In this document: positions 17,799 through 26,197 of the stretch, in pieces
How the letters are laid out: each line of letters begins with the position of its first letter
Position numbering within the stretch: the stretch's first letter is position 1
Assembly (NCBI GenBank): GCA_019637805.1
Contig: JAHBVB010000002.1
Location: 761,981 to 825,980 of the forward strand
Source of the DNA: Anaerolineales bacterium
GTDB taxonomy: Bacteria; Chloroflexota; Anaerolineae; Anaerolineales; UBA11579
Direction: 5' to 3'
DNA length: 64,000 nt
The notes under the pieces: generated by a model
What the model was told of the DNA's origin: nothing
What the model saw: only the letters and a program-made list of their open reading frames with translations
The model's database searches: none
Program-made: the position numbers and the translations under genes

Positions 17799-17844
17799 GT
17801 TGACGAATTGGTCAACTTAGCTATCATCTGTAGCATACACTACA
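17799..17844. promoter_or_regulatory. doxX promoter with two inverted repeats (putative TetR operators)
   Basis: On the plus strand TTGACG (17800-17805) and TATCAT (17822-17827) are 16 bases apart. GTTGAC-N6-GTCAAC (17799-17816) covers the -35 box and TGTAG-N6-CTACA (17829-17844) covers the expected start site. Such placement fits repression by the divergent TetR protein; which repeat it binds is not known. Confidence 0.6.
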
Positions 17845-17868
17845 AGTGTTGTTTACACAAGGAGCTGC

Positions 17869-18241
17869 ATGAATATCATTCTTTGGATCGCCCAGGGCCT
17901 GTTGGGGTTGGGTTTTATCGCTGCTGGCTATAACAAGGCGTTTCGCGCCCAGCAGGCTGCCGCGCAGCCTGCCATGGCTTGGATGTCTGCCGTATCCCCT
18001 CCATTGCTGCGCTTCATCGGCTTGGCGGAGATCGCCGGTGGGTTGGGGGTTCTTGCCGATGCTGTCAGGGGTGCTGCCCTGGCTCACGCCTGTGGCGGCG
18101 GCGTTGTTGGCGCTGGTGATGGTGTTGGCCTCGGGTTTCCACTTTTCACGAAAGGAACACCCGGCGATAGTCATCAATCTAGTGCTGTTGTTGTTGGCGC
18201 TGTTTGTGGCCTGGGGCCGCTGGGATCTTGTCGCCGCATAA
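17869..18241 (+). pseudogene. DoxX family membrane protein, frameshifted
   Basis: Two frames make one DoxX-like protein. From ATG 17869 (AAGGAG upstream) the frame reads to EIAGGLG; the continuation FLPMLSGVLPWLTP lies in the next frame and runs to TAA at 18239-18241. The switch falls on a run of five G (18045-18049): four G would restore a protein of about 124 residues with four membrane helices. The downstream half keeps clean hydrophobic helices, so the change is recent or a sequencing error. The adjacent gene is an intact DoxX homologue. Confidence 0.75.
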
Positions 18242-18252
18242 ATCTGTGAGCA

Positions 18253-18271
18253 AAATGACATCGTGTCATTT
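18253..18271. promoter_or_regulatory. Inverted repeat before the second doxX gene
   Basis: AAATGACA-TCG-TGTCATTT is an exact 8-bp inverted repeat 30 bases before the intact DoxX gene. It lacks a T run and could be an operator or an mRNA hairpin. Confidence 0.4.
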
Positions 18272-18300
18272 CGTCAAAATTATCTTCTTTAAGGAGCAAC

Positions 18301-18705
18301 ATGTTTGATTTTATTACGCAGTATTCCGATTGGGGTCTCTTGATCTTGCGCTTGGGCGTAGCCTATGTTTTTTGGGCTCATGGCTTGCCCAAGATCAAAG
18401 ATGTCGGCAAGTTTGCCGGCTTCCTGCAGCAGCTTAAGGTGCCTGCCGCGGGTCTGATGGGTTGGGTGGTTTCTTTGTGGGAAACCCTTGGGGCCGTTTT
18501 GCTGGCTCTGGGCATCTTCACTCCGCTGGTGGCGCTGGGCTTTGTTGCTGTAATGCTGGTGGCCATTCGTGGCGTGAAGATCGGCATGGCCAAAGCCGAT
18601 TTCGTGGGCGGTTGGGAGTTGGAGTTCACCCTGCTGGTGGCTGCTCTGGCGCTGGTCTTCACCGGTGCTGGCGCCCTTTCTCTGGACGCCTTCTTCGGCA
18701 TCTAA
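18301..18705 (+). CDS. DoxX family membrane protein
   Basis: A 134-residue integral membrane protein with four helices and the DoxX pattern: LLILRLGVAYVFWAHGLPKI near 14-33, ETLGAVLLALGIFTPLVALG in the middle, and WELEFTLLVAALALVFTGAG near the end. The family includes subunits of terminal oxidases and redox partners of thiosulfate oxidation, but most members are uncharacterised. AAGGAGCAAC precedes the ATG. With the broken DoxX gene it forms a pair under the divergent TetR regulator. Confidence 0.85.
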   Translation: MFDFITQYSDWGLLILRLGVAYVFWAHGLPKIKDVGKFAGFLQQLKVPAAGLMGWVVSLWETLGAVLLALGIFTPLVALGFVAVMLVAIRGVKIGMAKADFVGGWELEFTLLVAALALVFTGAGALSLDAFFGI

Positions 18706-18723
18706 ATCCTGCAAACAGCACAG

Positions 18724-18760
18724 AACAAAAAAGGCGGCCAGCTGGCCGCCTTTTTTTGTT
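18724..18760. terminator. Bidirectional terminator
   Basis: GGCGGCCAGCTGGCCGCC flanked by A and T runs gives a strong hairpin with a U run in both directions, between convergent DoxX and membrane-protein genes. Confidence 0.9.
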
Positions 18761-18775
18761 CTTGATTCCAGTTGG

Positions 18776-19222
18776 TTAGCGCGTGAACCAGGAAATGATG
18801 TTACGGACCACGACGCCAATCACCGCAAAGCCCAGGAAGAAGACCAGCGCGCCATTAATGCCAGACAGGTAGGTGCCAATCTGGGGAATGGCTCCGAGGG
18901 AATTGCCAAACAAGGCCAGACCGATGGACAGGATGATGAAAGAATTTTCTTCTGCCTTATTGATGAACAGCACACCACCAACCAGACCCAACAGCATAAG
19001 GATATAGCGGGCCCAATCGGTAACCACGGGATTGAGCTGAGTGGAAGGCAGGACGCCCAGGACTGCGGCCAGGGTCAGGCCGACCAGGAAACTCCATTTA
19101 CCGACTGCGGCCATATCCACGCTGGCTGCTTCGCTGACCGCCGGGGACGTGGCCGTGCGTTTGCTGGCGGCGGGTTTGCTACTCTTTGCTGTCTTCTTGG
19201 GTGTTGCCTTTTCTGTAGCCAT
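18776..19222 (-). CDS. Four-helix membrane protein with Lys/Ala-rich N-terminal tail
   Basis: A 148-residue protein. Residues 1-40 are rich in Lys, Ala, Ser and Thr (PKKTAKSSKPAASK), as in histone-like tails, and should stay in the cytoplasm. Four membrane helices follow at about 43-60, 68-87, 93-112 and 121-143. Similar proteins occur beside lipid genes in Chloroflexota, but I do not recognise a named family. It has its own promoter-like TATAGT upstream and ends at the bidirectional terminator. Confidence 0.65.
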   Translation of the reverse strand: MATEKATPKKTAKSSKPAASKRTATSPAVSEAASVDMAAVGKWSFLVGLTLAAVLGVLPSTQLNPVVTDWARYILMLLGLVGGVLFINKAEENSFIILSIGLALFGNSLGAIPQIGTYLSGINGALVFFLGFAVIGVVVRNIISWFTR

Positions 19223-19295
19223 AAATGCTCCTTAGGTTTTTGGAAAGATTAGTTCGGCCTCACTATACACCATGAAGAATACCTGCGCGCTTTTG

Positions 19296-19988
19296 TCAGG
19301 CTGGGTAATGCTGGTGCAGCAGGCGGTTGAGCTTGTCTCGTTGTGCCGCAGTCAGGTGAGCTTTTGGATCGCCTTTTTGCAAAGTGTGCTTGAGCTTCTT
19401 GATGGAAGCAGTCGGGATGGGGGCGCCAGCCACGCGCTCGACCTCGGTATTCTCATCCATCATCACCAAGACCGCCTGGATACGCAACTGTGCGTCCGGC
19501 CAGTGCTTTTGCAGGAAGCGGTCGATTGCTTCGGCGTCTATCGAGGCTTCAGCCACTGGGCGGCCGATGCCTTCCTGTCCCAGTCGCGCCAAGATGTTGG
19601 GCAGCTTAACCGTCCAGCGCTTTTTTTGGCTGTCATAGCTCACCTGGCCGCGGGTATGCCGCGGCAGCAGCATCCAAACACCGCTGGGAGCCACCAGCAG
19701 GTGCGCTACCGGCGAACGGTAGTGATACAGGCTGAAATGGTTGTCCAGCGAACCGAGCGCCTTGTTGAAACCCTGGTCGGCCCGGCGGCCCCAGCGGCTG
19801 AACCAAGAACCCACCTGGACCAGCACGATGCCCAATACCAGGAAAAGCAGGTAGAGGCCGAATTGGCCCTCCCCGAACAACACGTACACGGACCCGACCA
19901 GCGCCAGCATGCCCAGCAGGCTGGCCACAAAAGACCCACGGATGTTTCGTTTATATAGCGCTTCGTTGTTATGAATATGCATGGTCAT
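19296..19988 (-). CDS. Membrane-anchored NERD-like protein
   Basis: A 230-residue protein with two N-terminal helices (about 18-38 and 42-62), then a soluble alpha/beta part (about 70-175). It contains VAHLLVAPSGVWMLLPRHTRGQ, a segment like the core strands of nuclease-related NERD domains (a hydrophobic strand, PSGVW, then a second strand). Its last 60 residues are helical and basic. Catalytic residues of a nuclease cannot be identified. ATGA overlaps the plsX stop by four bases, so it is coupled to plsX. Confidence 0.5.
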   Translation of the reverse strand: MTMHIHNNEALYKRNIRGSFVASLLGMLALVGSVYVLFGEGQFGLYLLFLVLGIVLVQVGSWFSRWGRRADQGFNKALGSLDNHFSLYHYRSPVAHLLVAPSGVWMLLPRHTRGQVSYDSQKKRWTVKLPNILARLGQEGIGRPVAEASIDAEAIDRFLQKHWPDAQLRIQAVLVMMDENTEVERVAGAPIPTASIKKLKHTLQKGDPKAHLTAAQRDKLNRLLHQHYPA

Positions 19989-20995
19989 TCGCTGGCTGGC
20001 GCAGTGACCTGGCTCAGACCCTGCTCAATGCGCATGCGCAGGCTGTCCAGCAGGCCTACCTGCGCGGAGCGCTGCGCCAGCTTGACCGCACTGACGATGG
20101 CGCGCCCGTCTGAGCGGCCGTGACCGATGAACACCAGCCCGTTGACGCCCAGCAAGGTCGCCGCGCCGATCTCGCCCGGGTCCAGGTCTTTGCGCAGCCG
20201 GCGGAAGGCTGGGCGCGAGAGCAGACCGCCGATCTTTGTCAGCGGGGAGGCCATCAGCTCTTCGCGCAGGCGCTCGGTGATCAGCTTGGCCACGGCTTCG
20301 GCCGTCTTCATCAGCACGTTGCCGGTGAAGCCATCGGTCACGGCAACGTCTGCCTGCCCGCCGAACAGTTCTTTGCTCTCCATGTTGCCCACGAAGTTGA
20401 GGCCGCTGGCGGCGATCAGCGGGAAGGTAGCCTTGATCAGGTCGTTGCCTTTGCCTTCCTCCTCGCCATTAGAGATCAGGCCGATGCGCGGGCTGCTGAT
20501 ACCCAGGATCTCTTCCGCGTATACGGCGCCCATCAGGGCAAACTGCTGCAAGTATTCCGGCTTGCATTCGGCGTTGGCGCCGATATCCAGCGCCACACAG
20601 CGACCGCCCTTGACCGGGTACATCACGGTCAGGGCGGGGCGCAGCACGCCTTGCAGGCGGCCCAGGCGGGCTAAGGCGATGGCCAGCGCGCCGCCCGTGT
20701 TGCCTGCTGTGACGAACGCGGCCGCTTCGCCGCTTTTGACCAGATCCAGGGCCACGCCCATGGAGTTTTGCGAGCGGCGCAGGGCGCCAGGGCCGATGTG
20801 ATCGCTCATTTCGAATACTTCCGGCGCATTAACCACTTCTATACCGGCAGCGCGTGAACCCAGCATCTCCTTCAGACGGGGGGCATCGCCCACCAGGATC
20901 AGGTCTGCGCCCATGCTTGGGGCTAGTTCCACTGCGGCTTCAACCTCCGGTGCAGGATGGTTGTCACTGCCCATGGCGTCCAGAACGATACGCAT
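19985..20995 (-). CDS. plsX: Phosphate acyltransferase PlsX
   Basis: A 336-residue enzyme making acyl-phosphate from acyl-ACP and phosphate, the first step of phosphatidic acid synthesis with PlsY. The N-terminal signature IVLDAMGSDNHPAPEVE (3-19) and VTAGNTGGALAIAL, LISNGEEEGKGND and VTDGFTGNVLMKT are all present. GGAGG precedes the ATG. Elsewhere in the window fabD, fabG, fabF and a PlsC-type gene complete much of the lipid pathway, in separate operons. Confidence 0.95.
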   Translation of the reverse strand: MRIVLDAMGSDNHPAPEVEAAVELAPSMGADLILVGDAPRLKEMLGSRAAGIEVVNAPEVFEMSDHIGPGALRRSQNSMGVALDLVKSGEAAAFVTAGNTGGALAIALARLGRLQGVLRPALTVMYPVKGGRCVALDIGANAECKPEYLQQFALMGAVYAEEILGISSPRIGLISNGEEEGKGNDLIKATFPLIAASGLNFVGNMESKELFGGQADVAVTDGFTGNVLMKTAEAVAKLITERLREELMASPLTKIGGLLSRPAFRRLRKDLDPGEIGAATLLGVNGLVFIGHGRSDGRAIVSAVKLAQRSAQVGLLDSLRMRIEQGLSQVTAPASE

Positions 20996-21041
20996 CTATC
21001 CTCCAAAAAGTGGATCAGGGGTTTACCAAAACCGCTGTTGC

Positions 21042-21069
21042 TTGACACTAAGGTTGCGGGCATTATAAT
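21042..21069 (+). promoter_or_regulatory. Consensus promoter of tRNA-Leu
   Basis: Exact TTGACA (21042-21047) and TATAAT (21064-21069) with a 16-base spacer, ending 10 bases before the mature tRNA. It is the best promoter in the window. Confidence 0.9.
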
Positions 21070-21078
21070 TCCTTGTCT

Positions 21079-21163
21079 GCGCTGGTGCTGGAACTGGTAG
21101 ACAGGCATGGTTGAGGGCCATGTGCCGCAAGGCGTGTGGGTTCGATTCCCACCCAGCGCACCA
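21079..21163 (+). tRNA. tRNA-Leu (anticodon GAG)
   Basis: An 85-base class II tRNA. The acceptor arms GCGCTGG and CCAGCGC pair fully, with discriminator A and an encoded CCA. The anticodon stem CATGG/CCATG encloses TTGAGGG (anticodon GAG), there is a long variable arm, and the T arm is GTGGG-TTCGATT-CCCAC. It reads CTC and CTT leucine codons. Confidence 0.95.
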
Positions 21164-21216
21164 ATCGACAGCGAGCGACTCATTGTGATGGGCTGCTCGC
21201 TGTCTTTGATTTAACC

Positions 21217-21222
21217 TATAAT
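21217..21222 (+). promoter_or_regulatory. -10 box giving a leaderless nnr mRNA
   Basis: TATAAT ends seven bases before the A of the nnr ATG (21229). No Shine-Dalgarno is present, so the mRNA should begin at the start codon. No good -35 is visible. Confidence 0.55.
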
Positions 21223-21228
21223 CAACCT

Positions 21229-22770
21229 ATGGCGAAACTGGTCACAGTCGATGAGATGGTCGCCATTGAACGGGCGGCAGACGCTGCAGGCTGGTCTTAC
21301 GCTCACATGATGCAGGCTGCGGGCACTTCTTTAGCGCAAGCCGTGATTGCGCATAGTCATTCCCTTGAGAAGAATATAGTGGCCCTGGTGGGGCCTGGAA
21401 ACAATGGCGGAGACGCCTTGGTGGCTTTGCGGTTGTTGGCTGAAGCGGGCTGGCAGACCCAAGCGCTGTTGGTCGGCGGAAGGCCGGCTGAGGATGACCT
21501 GCTGCTCGCTGCACAAAGTGGGGGCGTGCGGATTTCATCCTTTGCGCCAGATCTGGCCCAAACTGCTCTGCAAAAATGTGCCGTGCTGTTGGATGGCCTG
21601 TTAGGCACCGGCATGCGCCTTCCGCTGCGCCCGGCGTTTGCCGATGCGTTGGACCTGACCGTCCAAATACTCAACAACCTGGCCACGCGGCCGCTGGTGG
21701 TCGCCGTCGATTGTCCTTCTGGAATGGATTGCCGGACTGGTGCAGTCGCCCCTGAGGCCCTGGCCGCAGACCTGACCGTATGCATGGCTGCCGTAAAGCA
21801 AGGCATGCTGACCACCAGTGCCTGGCCCTATCTAGGGCAATTAGAGATTGGCGATATTGGCCTACCGCAGGACCTGCCTGCCTGGGCCGCCATTCCGCGC
21901 GCGGTAATCGACCGTCCTATGGTGCGCCAGACCCTGCCGCCGCGCCCCCTGGACGCGCACAAAGGCACCTTTGGCACCGCCCTGGTTGTGGCCGGTTCCC
22001 AGGCGTATCCCGGAGCGGCCTTACTGGCCGCTCAGGCTGCCTACCGGGTGGGCAGTGGCCTAGTGCGCGTGGGAACCACGGCAGCGGTGCAGGCAATGCT
22101 GGCCGGGCACTTGCCTGAGGCGGTTTGGTCGGTCCTACCGAGCGAGGCTGGCGCCATCGCCGAGGCCGCCGCGGCTGATCTGGCGGCCGCTTTGCCGCGC
22201 GCAACGGGCTTGTTGCTGGGACCGGGATTGGGCCAGCAACCCGGCACAGGTGCCTTTGTGCGTGCTGCACTGGGTTTGGCTCTGCCGCCTACAGTCATCG
22301 ACGCAGACGCCTTGCGCTGGCTGACGGAGATCGGAGATTGGCCAGGTCGCCTGAGAGCGGATAGCGTGCTGACCCCGCACCCGGGCGAGATGGCCGCACT
22401 TAGCGGCTTGAGTGTGGAGCACATCCAGGCCGACAGGCTGGCAGTGGCCGAGCGCTATGCTCAGACCTGGCGACAGGTGCTGGTCTTGAAAGGCGCCTTT
22501 AGCGTGGTGGCCGCGCCAGACGGGCGCAGCGCTACCCTGCCGTTGGCCACCCCGGTGCTTTCCCGTGCCGGCAGCGGAGACGTTCTGGCAGGCCTCATCA
22601 CCGGATTACTGGCGCAGGGGGTGTCCTCCTACCAGGCTGCTTGCGCCGCAGTATGGCTGCATGGACATACGGGCGAGCGTGCCTTAAGTCGCCTGGGCAC
22701 CGCGGCTGGTGTTCTGCCCAGCGATCTGCTGGCGGAGCTGCCCGCGGCCATCGCAGCCGCAATGGGTTAA
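21229..22770 (+). CDS. nnr: Bifunctional NAD(P)H-hydrate epimerase / dehydratase
   Basis: A 513-residue metabolite-repair enzyme. The N-terminal YjeF domain (1-215) epimerises damaged NAD(P)H hydrates: VGPGNNGGDALVALRLL near 54 and VAVDCPSGMDC near 159. The C-terminal ribokinase-like domain (225-513) dehydrates them with ADP: HKGTFGTALVVAGSQAYPGA near 244, LTPHPGEMAALSG near 382 and AGSGDVLAGLITGL near 446. An earlier in-frame ATG would start inside the tRNA; the one used lies where transcription should start. Confidence 0.95.
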   Translation: MAKLVTVDEMVAIERAADAAGWSYAHMMQAAGTSLAQAVIAHSHSLEKNIVALVGPGNNGGDALVALRLLAEAGWQTQALLVGGRPAEDDLLLAAQSGGVRISSFAPDLAQTALQKCAVLLDGLLGTGMRLPLRPAFADALDLTVQILNNLATRPLVVAVDCPSGMDCRTGAVAPEALAADLTVCMAAVKQGMLTTSAWPYLGQLEIGDIGLPQDLPAWAAIPRAVIDRPMVRQTLPPRPLDAHKGTFGTALVVAGSQAYPGAALLAAQAAYRVGSGLVRVGTTAAVQAMLAGHLPEAVWSVLPSEAGAIAEAAAADLAAALPRATGLLLGPGLGQQPGTGAFVRAALGLALPPTVIDADALRWLTEIGDWPGRLRADSVLTPHPGEMAALSGLSVEHIQADRLAVAERYAQTWRQVLVLKGAFSVVAAPDGRSATLPLATPVLSRAGSGDVLAGLITGLLAQGVSSYQAACAAVWLHGHTGERALSRLGTAAGVLPSDLLAELPAAIAAAMG

Positions 22771-22773
22771 ACA

Positions 22774-22802
22774 ATAAAGGACTGGCCAGGCCAGTCCTTT
22801 AT
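22774..22802. terminator. Bidirectional terminator
   Basis: A 12-bp stem AAAGGACTGGCC/GGCCAGTCCTTT with a single-base apex, between convergent nnr and the YtxH-type gene. Both sides are A/T rich. Confidence 0.8.
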
Positions 22803-22823
22803 GCTCATATACAGATCGTGTTC

Positions 22824-23183
22824 TTAGTTCTTCTTGCCGCCACGCGGGGTCTTGGCAGCTTCTACGGCCGCTTCACCGCGCAGGCGAATGTCCTCGATCG
22901 CGGCTTCACCGCGGGTACGGACATCTTCGGCGCGGCCACGCAGATCCTTGGCCTGTTCACGCGCCAGGCGGGTCAGTTCATCGGCACGCTCACGTGCCTC
23001 AGCGGCAGCCTTCTCCAGGGCGTCACTGCTCATATCGCGCAGTTCAATGCCTCTTTCACGCAACAGCTTGCGGGTCTCTTCGCCGGATTGCGGGGCCATC
23101 AGCAGAGCACTCACCGCACCGATAATGCCGCCCATCAGCAGGCCGGAAAAGAAAGCTCCAAAATCACCATTTCTGTCAGACAT
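22824..23183 (-). CDS. YtxH-like membrane-anchored coiled-coil protein
   Basis: A 119-residue protein: FFSGLLMGGIIGAVSALLMAPQSGEETR (about 11-38) is the YtxH-type membrane segment followed by the APxSGxETR motif. After it comes an Ala/Glu/Arg-rich helix of about 70 residues. Such proteins sit at the membrane and have been tied to envelope or general stress. It lies 29 bases after a small two-helix protein gene, probably in the same transcript. Confidence 0.75.
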   Translation of the reverse strand: MSDRNGDFGAFFSGLLMGGIIGAVSALLMAPQSGEETRKLLRERGIELRDMSSDALEKAAAEARERADELTRLAREQAKDLRGRAEDVRTRGEAAIEDIRLRGEAAVEAAKTPRGGKKN

Positions 23184-23212
23184 GTCACACTCCTTAAATT
23201 TGGTTAACCCGA

Positions 23213-23653
23213 TTATTTGTTAACCCATAGTCGTAATAGGTCCAGCGCACGGCGGACTGCCGCTGCGCCGCTATTAACCTTAACGATGGGGGCCACGAGT
23301 TTATCACTTATGAATTGGGTTGTGCCGCGCATCGTGTCTGCGGCCTCGGTGGCAGATTCCAGGATGGGGCGCACTTCGTTGTTGAGCAAATTGACCAGAC
23401 GCGCCACTTGCACCAACAATAGCAGCAAGGCCAAACCCACCAGCAGGAACTCAAAGGCAACCAGGATAATCAGAATATCCCGCACGGTTTCCGTAGGCGC
23501 CCCAGGCTGCAGCAGGAAGTAGATCGCCGCGACCAGACCCGCAAGCATCAAAATGCCCAGCACAACCAACCCGATCATCAGGTTGCGGGAAGAATTGTCT
23601 GTGGTCTGCCCCTCTGCGTAGATGGGGCTGTCTTCATACGAGTCGTAGCTCAC
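23213..23653 (-). CDS. Two-helix membrane protein (DUF948-like)
   Basis: A 146-residue protein with an acidic N-terminus, two adjacent helices (about 25-49 and 60-82), and then an amphipathic helical tail VARLVNLLNNEVRPILESATEAADTMRGT that resembles DUF948 proteins. The tail is probably cytoplasmic. A TATAAT (23680-23675 on the minus strand) stands 22 bases before the ATG. Its pairing with the YtxH gene suggests a shared envelope-stress role, which is inference. Confidence 0.6.
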   Translation of the reverse strand: MSYDSYEDSPIYAEGQTTDNSSRNLMIGLVVLGILMLAGLVAAIYFLLQPGAPTETVRDILIILVAFEFLLVGLALLLLLVQVARLVNLLNNEVRPILESATEAADTMRGTTQFISDKLVAPIVKVNSGAAAVRRALDLLRLWVNK

Positions 23654-23699
23654 AAAATTTCCCTTCCAGATCTAATTATACCCATTGGGATTTGCGTTT

Positions 23700-24968
23700 T
23701 TATTCGCTTTGCCAGCCTGCTACGACATCTCGGATCTCTTGCAGTTGTGGCTGGTTGCCTTCTACGCTGCGGATGCCCGCACTGTCCAACACGGTGCAGG
23801 CGGGGTCCAGGCAGTAGCGGTACTCCAGCATTTGTGCAAAGTTGGTGGGACTGTTGAGTCGGTAGGCCCAGTGTCCCGGCCCAAGCGGCCACATTGGCAG
23901 CGGGGTGGACCAATCGCCGAGCTTGAATTGCACATAGGCCAGCAGGTTATCCACCGGCGCCTGCAGCTCAAACCAGATGGGCGCGGCAGACCCGGCCGAC
24001 CAGGAGACGGCCTGGTCGTGGATCTCCAGCTCACTGGTGCCGTCCGGGATGATCAGTTGGCGCAGCAAAAAGCTGCCATCCGCCAGGTGCTCCGCGTTCC
24101 ACAGGCCGTCTCCCAGCGTATATTTGTAGCGAATGTCCACACCGGTCGGCAATTGCAAGATCAGGCCATAACGTCCGTCCGCTTGCGAGATCATCAGCGG
24201 GCGGGCGGCCAGGCTATCCAGATTGCCGGTCAGGAACACGGGGGTTCCGGCGGTATGGTCTGCGGGAGGCGTCAGCCAGAAGGTGACAGTCGCCAGGCTG
24301 CTGGGCTGCACTTCAATCGTGGCCGGCGTATCACTATGGGCCGCCACCAGCGCGCCCTGCTGGAAGGTCCGCTGGCTGCCGTTGGCGGAGTAAGCCAACA
24401 CATTGTGCAGTCCTTGCAACAAGCCGGGCAGCACGAACTGACCTTCTGGGTCGGTGCGGGTTTGCAGGCCGGCGGCAACCACCACCATATTGGCCAATGG
24501 GCTGCCGTCTGCCGCTGTCAGCTGCCCGCTTACCTGGCCGGTCTCCTGCTCTACGCGCATGTCCGTCCACGCCGCCACCATGTCGTGCGCCACGTGCCCT
24601 GGGCCATCCACGTAGAAGGCCCGAAACTCGATCGCTGCGCCGTCGGCGGCGGCTTCATTGGCACTGCCGGCGGCCCCCTGACGCATATAGCGATACTTCA
24701 GCAAGCTGCCCTGCGGCACGCTCATTTTTAGGCTGACGCTTTGCTCCCCGGTGGAATGCATGGCGATTGGTTGCGTGTTCAATGCCAATCCAGTCACGTC
24801 ATCCAACAGCACCAGGAAGATCTGCTCCCCGGCTGGCGTGTCTTGGGGCAGCAGTGCGCTAAAGGTCACATCCACTGAGCGCGGCAATTCGTAGCTGCTG
24901 AGCTGGGTGGTCTGACCGCTGCATGCGGATAATGCCAGGGTAAGAAATAGGCAGAACAATCGCTTCAT
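23700..24968 (-). CDS. Multi-domain lipoprotein with starch-binding-like modules
   Basis: A 422-residue lipoprotein: lipobox LSAC with Cys16. Reading onward, a beta-sandwich (about 30-100, ending LLKYRYMRQG), a carboxypeptidase-regulatory-like module (about 140-200, VSGQLTAADGSPLANMVVVA), a CBM20/48-like module (about 220-320, PTGVDIRYKYTLGDGLWNAE), and a fourth sandwich ending MLEYRYCLDP. The repeated Y-x-Y strand hints at related carbohydrate-binding folds. ATGA overlaps the tatC stop, so it is coupled to the Tat genes. The start at 24968 is set by this overlap and the signal peptide. Confidence 0.7.
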   Translation of the reverse strand: MKRLFCLFLTLALSACSGQTTQLSSYELPRSVDVTFSALLPQDTPAGEQIFLVLLDDVTGLALNTQPIAMHSTGEQSVSLKMSVPQGSLLKYRYMRQGAAGSANEAAADGAAIEFRAFYVDGPGHVAHDMVAAWTDMRVEQETGQVSGQLTAADGSPLANMVVVAAGLQTRTDPEGQFVLPGLLQGLHNVLAYSANGSQRTFQQGALVAAHSDTPATIEVQPSSLATVTFWLTPPADHTAGTPVFLTGNLDSLAARPLMISQADGRYGLILQLPTGVDIRYKYTLGDGLWNAEHLADGSFLLRQLIIPDGTSELEIHDQAVSWSAGSAAPIWFELQAPVDNLLAYVQFKLGDWSTPLPMWPLGPGHWAYRLNSPTNFAQMLEYRYCLDPACTVLDSAGIRSVEGNQPQLQEIRDVVAGWQSE

Positions 24969-25828
24969 GACAATCTCCGGCGGGTGCGTTGGCCCAGGGC
25001 GGCTGTGCCCACACTGAGAAAGTAGATCAGGCTGAGCGGGATCCACACCAGCATCATGTTTATCGGGTCGACTGTGGGCGTAATGGCTGCGGCCAGCACG
25101 GCCAGTAGGACCACGGCGATACGCCAATTTTGCGCCAGCCAGCGGGCTGGGAGTAAGCCCATGGCCGCCAGCGTGTAGGACACCAGGGGAAATTCAAAAG
25201 AAAGGCCGACCCAGAACATCAGTCCTGTGGCAAAGCCGATATAGGAGGAAGGCCGCACAATCGTGGGGATGTCCATGAAGTTGAGCAAGAAATTGACCGC
25301 AGGTGGCAGCAACACATAATAGGTGAACGTTACCCCGGCGGCAAACAATACGAACACCAGCGGGATCGCCAGCAGGCCGAGGATGCGCGCCTTGCGCGAA
25401 ATGCCGGGGGCCACAAACAGTAGCAATTCCAGCGCGATGTAAGGCAGGGTGACGGCAAAGCTGGCCAATAAAGTAACACGCATCACGGTCCCGATCGGCT
25501 CGGTGATGTCCACCGCTTGCAAGGCCTCCAAGCCGCCCACCGGGGCAGCCAGCCAGTCCAGCAGCGTTCCGGAGAATTCGAACAGAATGATGGCGGCCAG
25601 GGCCATGGCCAATGTCGCCCGCAACAAATGGCCGCGCAGGGCGGCCAAGTGCGCCAGCACTTCGTTAGGGCGGGCGACGGCCTTTTGTACGGCTTCGCCC
25701 AAGGGTGAATCCTCGGGTTCCTCGCCAAAGAATCGCCGCGGTCCTGCCGTCAACCGGTCCAAACCGCGGGCGACCCAGCGGAAGGGAGCGGTCAGGCCGC
25801 GCCACAGGACAGTAAGCGCCACCCGCAT
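24965..25828 (-). CDS. tatC: Sec-independent protein translocase TatC
   Basis: A 287-residue TatC with six membrane helices. After a basic N-terminal extension of about 55 residues (longer than usual) comes EVLAHLAALRGHLLRATLAM, with the conserved cytoplasmic Glu and Arg region, then ITEPIGTVMRVTLLASFAVTLPYIALELLLFVAPGI and the later FMDI and LVSYTLAAMGLL segments. It recognises twin-arginine signals. It shares one base with tatA (TAATG). Confidence 0.93.
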   Translation of the reverse strand: MRVALTVLWRGLTAPFRWVARGLDRLTAGPRRFFGEEPEDSPLGEAVQKAVARPNEVLAHLAALRGHLLRATLAMALAAIILFEFSGTLLDWLAAPVGGLEALQAVDITEPIGTVMRVTLLASFAVTLPYIALELLLFVAPGISRKARILGLLAIPLVFVLFAAGVTFTYYVLLPPAVNFLLNFMDIPTIVRPSSYIGFATGLMFWVGLSFEFPLVSYTLAAMGLLPARWLAQNWRIAVVLLAVLAAAITPTVDPINMMLVWIPLSLIYFLSVGTAALGQRTRRRLS

Positions 25829-26193
25829 TACTTAGCCTCTTGTGGGTTGTCGCCTGCAGCAGGGTCCTTGGGGGCTTGGGTTTTCTGGGACAGGGAATCC
25901 GGCGAGCGCGTCCAGGCGCTGAATTGGCCTTCCAGTTCGCGTAAGGCTTGCTTTTGTTCCTTCAGGTCACTTTCCAGTTCATCCAGGCCTGCCTGGCGAA
26001 CCAGTGTTTCAGGGAATTCGCGCAGTTGCCGGCTGGCGTCTTGCATGGCGCGCCAGGCTTCGGAATTGCGAAATTTGTGCAGGGTGCGCCCCAAGCTGCC
26101 GCCAATTTTCACCAGGTCGCGCGGCCCCATCACCAGGAAGACGATGATCAGAATGGCAAGCAGTTCCGTAATGCCAATTCCCAGGAATTCCAT
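25828..26193 (-). CDS. TatA/TatB family translocase subunit
   Basis: A 121-residue protein: one N-terminal helix (ELLAILIIVFLVMGP, about 10-24), the Gly-Pro hinge, an amphipathic helix (about 26-50), and a long charged tail of 70 residues. The length and the Glu/Gln/Lys-rich tail lean toward TatB, but in Chloroflexota one protein may do both jobs. ATG 26193 is the first start that gives the family N-terminus. It leads straight into tatC. Confidence 0.85.
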   Translation of the reverse strand: MEFLGIGITELLAILIIVFLVMGPRDLVKIGGSLGRTLHKFRNSEAWRAMQDASRQLREFPETLVRQAGLDELESDLKEQKQALRELEGQFSAWTRSPDSLSQKTQAPKDPAAGDNPQEAK

Positions 26194-26197
26194 GGCG

